Under the pieces are notes generated by a model. It worked only from the letters and a program-made list of their open reading frames with translations, was not told where the DNA came from and made no database searches. Positions 49,201-56,679 of a stretch of 64,000 nt of DNA are shown in pieces. Every line of letters starts with the position of its first letter. The first letter of the stretch is position 1. The DNA comes from Liolophura sinensis (taxonomy: Eukaryota > Mollusca > Polyplacophora > Chitonida > Chitonidae). The stretch is taken from the NCBI RefSeq assembly GCF_032854445.1, contig NC_088301.1:34707187-34771186 (forward strand), written 5' to 3'. A program made the translations under genes and the position numbers.

Positions 49201-52200
49201 TTTTTAAAATCAACAAAAATCAGCATTTTCCCCAGATATTTCCATATTATTTATTACCTCCTGCTCATTGTGAGGAATCCGGGTGCTCAAAACCATGAAT
49301 TCTTAATATTCATTGTTCTTGCAAAGCTGCAAACATGCATGTCTCTAAAAACGTTTCTTTCATGTGTGTACTTTAATGAGAAGTTCTTTGTGTTTCATAT
49401 AATTTTATCTTTTCCCTCTGGACAGTTATGATGGTATTCAGTTTGAGAATATAGTAGGGGAATTTCGAGTTCAAAATCTTTTGTCGTCAAAGGTAAAAAC
49501 AGTCCAGCTGTATAATGTGACTTGTGAAAAACGTTAGGCAACGTTTGTTGACATTGATTTACAGATCATCTGATGACAACTCTATCCTTTAGGAACTTCT
49601 CAAGTTCACAAATGTTCAGTTCCTCAATTTCCTCATTCATGTGCTGTAAAGTACTTTTTTTTCGATGCCCATGTTACAGTAAATGGGATCAAAAATAGTT
49701 GCCTAACATTTTTGACACATCACACGTTACAGGAGGACATTTTTTACCTTAAGCAATAAAAGAATTCAAATTCAAAACATTGGATATGCAAGAATTTGAA
49801 AGTAGATTTTCAACCGTTTTTTTGACATAATTCAACCACGCCATGTATTTTAATATTTCAGCAGGTTTTTTTCCGGATATTTGTGATTTTCTCCATTTTA
49901 ATTAATCACTCCCTATGACCAAGTCTGTAAAAAACATTAACAGCTGGAGCTAGAGAAACACTGGGACTTCATTACTTAATAACATACAAATTTTCCATCT
50001 CATTTAAAGTTATGAGCTCTCGTACATGTGCTCATAAAGCATATACATGTATGAAATATACATGCACTGTCACAGAAGAAAACAATGTGTTCTACTGTGA
50101 TATGGACTGCTTGTGCAGCTTATCCTTAAGTCTCCCATTGTGTCACCTACATGTATTAGTTTGAAGCCTGTGAACTCATGCAAAATACAAAGCAGACCAT
50201 TTATAAAGAACATGTCAATGCCTTCTGGCAAATACTGACTACATGCATGCATGCATTCTTTTGAGAAATCAAGACACATCCCACAGAGGCAAACCATCTG
50301 TGTTTATCGGGTATGGTAGGGGAGAGCACATTTACATAAATGCAACAACAGGCCTGCCAAAAAGTTCTAAATGATCCTTGGGACTTGGGGGCATGTGAAG
50401 TATATTTTGCAGCAGAAACTAGTAATAAAAAAAAAATAACAACAGAGAGAAATAGAGAGGGTAAGATAAAAGGAGAATAACAAATAAGTGTCTAAATTAA
50501 TTTAGATTAAAATCCATGCAATTTAAAAATACATGGCACAAATCCTGAAAAATTATTGCTGTGAAAATGTACACCAGCACAATGGTGATACAAAGATGTC
50601 TATACAATGCAGAGACACCAACAGCCACCAGTAACTAAGAGAGATCATATACCTTTCCCTGGCTAGACGTCCTGCTGCTACAACGGTAAATAATTTATTT
50701 ACAGACATCAAAGAAAACACACTGGAGAAATCTTTTAATGTAGGCGTTATGAGTATAAGATGCAAAAGATATTTTCTCTGAACAAAACTCCAGAAAATAA
50801 ATACTGAAATAATACATGTACTCCACTCGACCAAGATGTAAAATAGTCCATAAAATAACATCATGATATAATTTCTACAAAAAATGATATCACACTAAAA
50901 AAGACTCAAGAATATGAACCATAAAGATATATAAATATGTGCATACATGTAAATTAAAGAAACAGATATAAATTATGATCATATTTCTATATACAAATGA
51001 TCTAATACTCTACAGTATTAATCCATACTTCTGGCATGAACCATGAAGTATTTTGATCTCCAATTATTACCTGAATTATGTCAGGATATTTGTACTCAAT
51101 CCATAAACTATACTCCAGAATATAATCATGTGTTACCCCTGAAGAATATGAATCATGAACCAATGTCAGGACAGAAATCGTGGAGTAATGCTTCAGAATC
51201 CTTAAAAAAAATCCCACAGAAATAAAAATCATGACTTACAATTAATGCCTTAGAATACAAAATCATAAGGACAATACTTCAGAACAGAAATAACAATGCT
51301 TCAAATTATTAATCATGAAGTACTGGTAATACACTAGTAGTGCTTCAGGATAAATATAACTGATACTCAGACACAAATTAAGAAGTGACACAAAAGTTCA
51401 GGACATCAAGAGCACTTACCATGGTGATATAGCTCTCCACTATATGTTGCCGGGAAAGTTACTCCAGGACACATGTTTCGAATGCTTCGTAAAAGAGCTC
51501 CTTCAAACTCCCCACCCCCTCCTCCACACACACACAAAAACAATACAATACTGGAAAAAAAACGAACCTGTCTTTGTTGTACAGTTTCAGGGCTATATCC
51601 ATATCTACAGTGTTGTTGTTGCGTATATATTTTGGGTCCTGCAATATTTTTAGTTCTCCTCGCACTCCTTGTATGTACTTGTTTTCTATAACAGAGCAAA
51701 ATATTTTGACTTTTGACACATGGTGAAGTGTTTAAGTTTTAGTTTTAACCTGGGAAAATAAGAGAAGAAATACAAATATGAAATGTTGAGATTATTCCAC
51801 TTTATTAAAGACCCAAATTTTTCACCACTATATAAGTAGACACATAGAGGCAAAAATGATGGTGACTGAAAAACACCATCCCTTATCATGATTGAAAGTT
51901 AGCAGACCTTAAGCCACTAATTCACTGACTAACACAGTGATCATTATACAAACTTACAGTACTCTTACAGAGGCAAACAATCAAATATTTCTAAATAACT
52001 GAGGCCAACTTGAATACTGGTACCTTTTCTTGTCAGAAATGTGAAATTGTATGAGGTGGTTAGAGAATGTCACAAGAATATAAACACAATGTTACATGTA
52101 TTTTATTTACAATGAATCTAACCTGACCAGAGGCTTGTGACTTGCAAACTATCTATTCTTGTTTTGATAAACTCCTTCAGCATTGTCTCTACATTTTCTG

Positions 52201-55200
52201 TATGGAATTTACACTGAAAACTAGTCATCATGCAGGCTTGTGACTTGCAAACCTTCAATTCCTTTTGAGAACTCCTTGAGTGTCTTCTCTACATTAACTG
52301 TATAGAAATCTTCCAGAGAATGTTTAGGAAAACCTCTTCAGCAAAACCTTCTCTATTGCCTGCAATGGTAGCGAAGAACATATAGATATATAGATTACAT
52401 AATTAAAATTATATAAATTCTATAAATTCATCTGATGCACCATCGTACCATAAAGTAGACACTCATCAAACTGCTACTCATCAAACCTGCTAAAAACCCC
52501 ATAGGTCCATTCCATCATCAGGAAAACTATAAAAAGAAACTTTCCTGAATGCTTTCTACAATTCTGTTAATCAGAGCCAGAACATTTCATCTGCACAAAC
52601 AGTTGGCAATGTTGCTGCCGAAGTCTAAATGTTCTGACACATAATTGTAAGTTTTACACAATTACTTATTGGAGGNNNNNNNNNNNNNNNNNNNNNNNNN
52701 NNNNNNNNNNNNNNNNNNNNNNNNNNNNNNNNNNNNNNNNNNNNNNNNNNNNNNNNNNNNNNNNNNNNNNNNNNNNNNNNNNNNNNNNNNNNNNNNNNNN
52801 NNNNNNNNNNNNNNNNNNNNNNNNNNNNNNNNNNNNNNNNNNNNNNNNNNNNNNNNNNNNNNNNNNNNNNNNNNNTCCATCGCTCTTTTATTTAGTGCTG
52901 CTTCACTGAGACGACTTACCGAAAGGCAAGTAAGCCGCCCCGCCGAGCCATTATACTGGTACCGGGCAACCAGTCGTTGCACTATCCCCTTCATGCTGAA
53001 CGTCAAGCGAGGAAGTTACAACTTCCTCTTTTAAAGTCTTAGGTGTGACTCGATCAAGGATTGATCCTGGATCTACCAGTCCCGAAGCGGACACTCTACT
53101 ACCAACTGTGCTATCCGGGACGGTTTTTGTTTGCAGAAGCTACACAGGAAATATGACCTAAGGCAAAGTAGATCAGTATTTATCTAAACTAAAATCACAC
53201 TGGTAGGTAATAATGTGAGCTCCAGAAGTGAATTCATGAAAAAGTTTCCTTACAATTGGCTCTATTGTTTTCCTGATATACCTACTTTTTGTAACTACCG
53301 TACATTCTCAATAATTACAGACACTCGTTAATTAAGATACATTGAAAGTAAGTGGCTAGATCAGAGAAGTTTCCCACAAAGCGCTCACCACATGTGACAT
53401 CGCCGTGTCAGCTGGCCCAGCTGGAGTATAGACCTACCCTGGCCTATAAAGCCAGCCTTTCCTGACAGCTTGTACAAGGCAACTCATGATGTCATTTTCA
53501 GTATATGCGCATGTTTAAAAGAGAAAAAGATAAAAGTACTGATATCTGAACATCAACCTAGTGAAAATATATCTTTGCTATTTCCCTTTACAAAAACACT
53601 TAACATGCTGTTTTCCAGGTTGTGTTCTATAAGCTATGCTATTCAATATTTTAAGTCGATGGTTGTGTGGTATTAATTACAGGGAAGCATTTAACACCCC
53701 ACCGCATTAGGCTTTATATTCACAGGGTTGTCTTGAATCTACCAATCGCTTGTCTTCCTCCCCACTCGTGTATGGGGTCCATACAAGAATGGAACATGGA
53801 TGATTGCATTTGATCATTGAAATAATAATGCTGCCTTACACGTGTGTATAAAACACCCAGGACGACAACACACGCATGTACATTTGAAGGCAAACTTTAC
53901 ATTTATTACAGACCACTTCTACTCTGGCAGGAACATGACACCATACAAATGTCTTCAAAACCCACCCAACCAAATGATCTTGAGAGAATATCGAGCTCTG
54001 AGGAGTACCTTTAGTGAATTTGTTCAGTGTCCTATAAAAATCTAGATTAAAGAGAAGATTGTGAAATTTTATAGAAATTCACAGCTTTTATGTATCTCAC
54101 TTATAATATATTATTAAGGAGTTTTCCCAAAGCTTAGCAGGCTTACAGGTACCTAAAATGGCTAATGGATGAATGATTACCTACTGTGAAAAATACTTTT
54201 GAATCAGGTTTTAGTTTTTTATGAGGTTATGAAAGCTTTTAAACTTGATCAGCAGGAACTAGCACCATATGCCTCTGGCCACATCAAGAGTCCCATGAAT
54301 GGGCACAAACTATTAACATTGGTAGTCTTAATTAGATTCCAAGCCAAAATTTCCTCATACTAGTATTTGGGCAAACACACATTACACAATACAGAATTCA
54401 AGTGAACTTCGACACTGTCCGGTGGGCAATAAAACCTTACACAACTGTCCAAGCCTGGTATGCTTGGAAACACGAGTCTCTGTTTCTGACGTAGGCCCAC
54501 ATGCATGAAGTGTATATATCGTGAAATAAGTAAGTAGCAGGGTAAATAAGTGAAACTGTACGAAACTTAGATTTTCTTTAAGAAAGGTTTGTAATGTGTC
54601 ATGTTGCTGTTGTCGTCATTGCTCCAGAATTATTTCTAGGTTGTGCCCATATAGTCTTTTACTGTCCGCCAATTTACGCAACGATGTTTAAAATAAACTT
54701 AATTTTTTCAGACAGTCTTGCAATGTACCCACGTTTTACAAGCAAACATTCCTGAACGTCTGTTTTCTGCAAATTTGTCATTTATATAGCTCTACCAATG
54801 GGTGTAGAGTTTTAAACGACATTTGCATGACTGAAAAACAGCCGTCTAATCACACAAAAAGTTCAATCTTTTCAAACTCTGCTGTGTCTCTCCCCACCTT
54901 GCCAAGTTGGTGAGGGTGTGTGACTTAAGAGAACAGACCCTGCAAGGCATCATGGTATACATTTTCTAAAAATGTGTCGGAAATTATTGAGAATGTACCG
55001 TACATGCAGGTGTATATATCTGAATGAGAGGTCACAGTCACTGCCTGCATGAATATATGTATTTGTAAGTGGCAGAGCCTAAGTAAGCACCAATACATGA
55101 TAAAGTTTTAAACTGTTATTAATTTCTCTATTTCTACTAACCTTTTATCAATTGTGAAATAGTAGCTGAAGTTTCCAGCCATGACCATTCGAACTTCAGC

Positions 55201-55554
55201 ATAGACATCATGGCGGTCACTTTTCATGGATGTTGTGCTCTCCCAGTTTAGTTCATCATACTTTGCTCGTAAAAACTGATCACCGTGTAAAGGATGATTA
55301 CAGAATATCCTTACAGTTTTGGCATGGAGAGATGGTCCCAGCACAAATCTGAGAATCCAGCCTGCAGAAAGATCAGACATTTAATCAATCCATCAAAGAA
55401 AACTAATAAAAGCTGCCCTCAAAAATCATACTATTGCTACATTTAAGCATATATTTTCCCTTTGTTATAACCTACCTTTTTCTAATCTGTAGAAGGTTGT
55501 TTCTCTGTTTTCCCCAGCATTAAGAGTAAGTACTCGGACCTGTTTAATAGTCAT
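31219..55554 (-). CDS. AGL: Glycogen debranching enzyme, AGL (bifunctional); part of the N-terminal catalytic domain lost in an assembly gap
   Basis: AGL is a cytosolic two-activity enzyme. The 4-alpha-glucanotransferase moves a maltotriosyl stub from a limit-dextrin branch; the amylo-1,6-glucosidase then removes the last branch glucose. It works with glycogen phosphorylase. I see 28 coding exons, about 4,088 nt; human AGL is 1,532 residues, so about 170 residues are missing, between 55142 and 52213. Transferase (GH13-type) motifs: [10 protein letters not shown] (nucleophile Asp), [11 protein letters not shown] (acid/base Glu) and FDQTHDN. Glucosidase half: [57 protein letters not shown]. Start: ATG at 55552-55554 ([12 protein letters not shown]), with an AG acceptor at 55566-55567 just upstream, so a 5' UTR intron is likely. 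Stop: TAA at 31219-31221. Exon coordinates are in the block entries. Catalytic-residue roles come from family knowledge. Confidence 0.95.
31433..31590. repeat. Interspersed repeat copy A (partner at 41735-41890)
   Basis: Shares GAAGGTATTA, TGTTGACTGAT, ATACTTTTTATGAAG, GGCCAATCCA and CTGAAAGTTGCTCTTTCAT with 41735-41890 in the same order. Both lie in AGL introns. Family unknown. Confidence 0.7.
33426..33525 (-). pseudogene. Decayed tandem copy of the AGL exon at 33311-33408
   Basis: A T-rich tract and GAAG acceptor identical to those of the working exon are followed by GCTCCAGATATGTTTACCCC, which reads APDMFTPE against APELFTPE in the intact exon 117 bp downstream. The frame stays open about 31 codons, then meets TAG. 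The donor is lost. This looks like a tandem exon duplication that degenerated, leaving a decoy 3' splice site. Confidence 0.65.
34841..35107 (-). mobile_element. SINE family 1, full length
   Basis: Complete from the (ATTT)n tail to the head, which reads on the minus strand GGCCTCCTTGGCTCAGTTGG. Weak flanking repeat (TTACAC...). In an AGL intron. Confidence 0.9.
35930..36272 (-). mobile_element. SINE family 2, full length, with TSD
   Basis: On the minus strand the head reads GGGCCCCAATAGCACAGTTG then GTAGAGCG, with A box TAGCACAGTTGG and B-box-like GGGTCAATCCTGG; the tail at the left is (GTGA)n. Flanking direct repeat TCAGAAGG at 35919-35926 and 36273-36280, with imperfect extension. Unrelated in body to family 1. 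In an AGL intron. Confidence 0.88.
36285..36502 (+). mobile_element. SINE-like repeat next to the family 2 copy
   Basis: GGAGGCACGTTCAAATC near the start, then TTCCCTCCTCCCACCCTGG, and CTTAAGTAGGGCATTAAACA then (GAATAAAT) at the end. The tail module resembles family 1 but the body does not. Confidence 0.55.
38947..39093 (+). mobile_element. SINE family 1, 5'-truncated, with TSD
   Basis: Starts at GTCTGCCAGCAACCTGCGG and ends in (AAAT)n. Flanked by a 12-bp direct repeat TAAAGCAAGTTA at 38935-38946 and 39094-39105. It lies 73 bp from AGL exon 39178-39391. Confidence 0.9.
40705..43110 (-). CDS. AGL: AGL middle exons (between the two catalytic domains)
   Basis: Exons in transcript order: 42960-43110, 42397-42622, 41971-42236, 41439-41572, 41152-41285, 40705-40877. 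Landmarks: [133 protein letters not shown]. Exon 40705-40877 ends on LAAG split in phase 1 before the next exon. Confidence 0.93.
41735..41890. repeat. Interspersed repeat copy B (partner at 31433-31590)
   Basis: See the partner. Same strand, about 155 bp, moderately diverged; ends GGGTTGAGGAGTTG against GGCTGAGGAATT. Confidence 0.7.
43162..43322. repeat. Foldback/MITE-like inverted repeat, about 160 bp
   Basis: Left arm TTTTAGCATGCCAGAACTTG then TGCATGTA pairs with right arm TACATGCACATTTTCTGGCA then TGCTAAAA. Weaker pairing continues outward through TGTGACAGAGTAATTTTT and TGTCTCAC. The central loop is about 35 bp. In an AGL intron. Confidence 0.75.
43603..47632 (-). CDS. AGL: AGL exons encoding the 4-alpha-glucanotransferase active site
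   Basis: Exons in transcript order: 47420-47632, 46868-47004, 46053-46240, 45614-45737, 45156-45319, 44525-44626, 43603-43752. Landmarks: [72 protein letters not shown] (nucleophile Asp); [13 protein letters not shown] (acid/base Glu); [25 protein letters not shown] (third acidic residue); [17 protein letters not shown]. All junctions are phase-consistent. The role of each acidic residue follows GH13 region II-IV logic and is not proven here. Confidence 0.94.
44401..44466. repeat. Exact 33-bp tandem duplication
   Basis: Two perfect copies starting CAACTTGTCATTAATGAATA in an AGL intron, about 60 bp past the donor of exon 44525-44626. Confidence 0.9.
44722..44860 (-). mobile_element. SINE family 1-like, decayed
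   Basis: TTTATTGATGTTTAATGCC, CATACTCAACAAATTTTCAC and a degenerate remainder. Confidence 0.6.
51568..52213 (-). CDS. AGL: AGL exons just after the missing block (transferase domain)
   Basis: Exon 52123-52213 (91 nt) reads [20 protein letters not shown] and then [10 protein letters not shown], ending in phase 1. It aligns with the animal AGL segment of the form FFxVDVNKxxEQF. Exon 51568-51685 supplies the last two bases of the split Glu codon and reads [20 protein letters not shown] then [19 protein letters not shown], the well-conserved IIQDPEYRRxxxTVDMxIAL region. The second exon is certain from similarity. The first rests on weaker similarity, an exact phase match, an AG acceptor and a GTTAGA donor. 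A decayed tandem copy lies directly upstream. Confidence 0.8.
52234..52325 (-). pseudogene. Decayed tandem copy of the AGL exon at 52123-52213
   Basis: The minus-strand sequence here reads [20 protein letters not shown] and then [13 protein letters not shown], offset by 103 bp from the exon reading [13 protein letters not shown] ... LQVTSL. Roughly three quarters of bases match over about 80 bp. The donor GTTAGA of the intact exon is replaced by an in-frame TAG and the acceptor position is not AG, so it looks non-functional. A third, weaker unit ([11 protein letters not shown]) lies at about 52335-52372. Confidence 0.6.
52676..52875. other. Assembly gap (200 N)
   Basis: Exactly 200 Ns, the usual placeholder length, so the true size is unknown. 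It sits inside AGL between coding exons 55142-55361 and 52123-52213. Its right edge cuts into a SINE of the second family, a likely cause of the assembly break. Confidence 0.97.
52876..53129 (-). mobile_element. SINE family 2, cut by the assembly gap
   Basis: TTTAGTGCTGCTTCACTGAG, GGCAAGTAAGCCGCCCCGCC, CAACCAGTCGTTGCACTATC and the tRNA-like head at the right (ATCCTGGATCTACCAG ... TGTGCTATCCGGGACGG). The tail half is in the gap. Confidence 0.85.
53294..55004. mobile_element. Non-autonomous DNA transposon with TIRs, in an AGL intron
   Basis: TACCGTACATTCTCAATAAT (from about 53297) is repeated in inverted orientation at the right end as GAGAATGTACCGTA (to about 55004). The paired arms are about 29 bp with few mismatches. 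TA borders both ends, as expected for Tc1/mariner/pogo-type TA targets. No transposase ORF lies inside. Class is inferred from the TIR and TA only. Confidence 0.6.
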
Positions 55555-55565
55555 TGTGATGAATT
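55142..55565 (-). CDS. AGL: AGL coding exons 1-2 (N-terminal domain) with the end of the 5' UTR
   Basis: Exon 1 coding part 55476-55554; the exon appears to begin at 55565 after a TTTTGCAG acceptor, leaving 11 nt of 5' UTR in this exon. Exon 2 is 55142-55361. They encode about 99 residues ([15 protein letters not shown] ... FYRLEKG and [19 protein letters not shown] ... [13 protein letters not shown]), matching the beta-rich N-terminal domain of animal AGL. Exon 2 ends in phase 2, which cannot join directly to the next visible exon at 52213 (starts in phase 0) or to 51685 (needs phase 1). Confidence 0.88.
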
Positions 55566-56679
55566 CTGCAAAACAAAACAACTGATGTATTTATTTATTT
55601 GATGAGTGTTTTTAGCCATACTTAAGAATATTTCACTTATCTGTCGGCGACCAGAATTATGGGGGAGGAAACCATGCAGAGCCTGGGGGAAACCCGGGAA
55701 CATCCACAGGTTGCTGGCAGACCTTCCCACATACCGCCGGAGAGGAAACCAGCATGACCTGGACTTGAACTCACAGCGGCCGCAACACAGAACAAAAGTT
55801 GTAGAATGTGTCTTAATGGATCATTTGTCTGAGGCGCATCATAAACAATAGTGTTTTAAACAGGTCATGCAGATGTCACACACATCACTTAAATATGTTT
55901 TTATTTAATATAATTTTGAAAAAAAACAACTACATTTTTTACAACTTATGAAAAAAGAACACCTAGTTTGGTACACTTCCTCTGGGAATACTATCCTGCA
56001 TCACCTTTTGTACATGATAAATGCACAGACTCTATTCAGGAACAGTTGTTTTGTAATTTAGTGATATCACATTTCTCCATCTCAGTAACTGTCAACTGTT
56101 TAAACAGATTTAGATATCACATCACTGGTTTCAATTAATTCAGACTTGAACCAAGTTCAGCGTCGCTTCTGCTATGCACGACTAACAGGACTCCTGTGCG
56201 ATAATTTCGACATTAAATAAAGTTGACAATCCATGCTTTTACATTTTCATCATGGCTGTTAGGGATTGCAAACCTTGAATTCCTGCTATAGACTGTGTAC
56301 TTGGAAAGCGGACATTTAACGTGACTGTCGCATCTTCTCTTCGACTTCTCTGGTACTAGGCAGGGTGACCTTGAAGGGTCAAGGTCAGTTCAAGGACATA
56401 CCTGTCAACATATTCGCGTACGCGGCTAACAATGGTAAACCATGCTTGTTAGACCATGACAAGGGTGAACCTTAGTAATCACTAAAAAAAAGTAAAATTC
56501 AATCAATTATTTCCATAACAATTTTGGTAATTTTCCATGTAATGCAGGAGAATATCAAAGGCTTAGCTACGTACGAGCGTCTGTCTGTTCCACAATAGCT
56601 CTGTGTTTGTATGTAGTTGAAAGGAGTAAGGCGCACTAAAATGTTATTTAACATCGGAAACTGAGTTTATTTTGAGAAG
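55555..56679. promoter_or_regulatory. Divergent AGL / YJU2B 5' region (probable shared promoter)
   Basis: AGL (minus) and YJU2B (plus) start codons are 1.13 kb apart and point away from each other. The left part (55588-55790) is a SINE that would lie in an AGL 5' UTR intron. A patch at about 56150-56440 has more CpG than the surrounding sequence. A minus-strand donor-like site (GACAG/GTATGT, exon edge 56402) could end an AGL 5' UTR exon that splices to 55565. If so, the AGL and YJU2B transcription starts may lie within a few hundred bp. The promoter itself is inferred. Confidence 0.5.
55588..55790 (-). mobile_element. SINE family 1, partial head
   Basis: ATTT tail at left, CTTAAGAATATTTCACTTAT, CATCCACAGGTTGCTGGCAG, and CTTGAACTCACAGCGGCCGC at right. 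Immediately 5' of the first visible AGL exon. Confidence 0.88.

Noticed and set aside
51406-51699. Minus-strand ORF with a protein-like stretch ([20 protein letters not shown]) and a perfect GTAAGT donor at 51416-51421, in an AGL intron
   Set aside because: The exons on either side (51568 and 47632) join each other in frame. Insertion of this piece in its protein-like frame gives the wrong phase, and its upstream part is GT/GGA low complexity. I could not fit it to AGL.
52669-53034. ORFs spanning the Ns on both strands
   Set aside because: They are products of reading through the 200-N gap plus SINE family 2 sequence.
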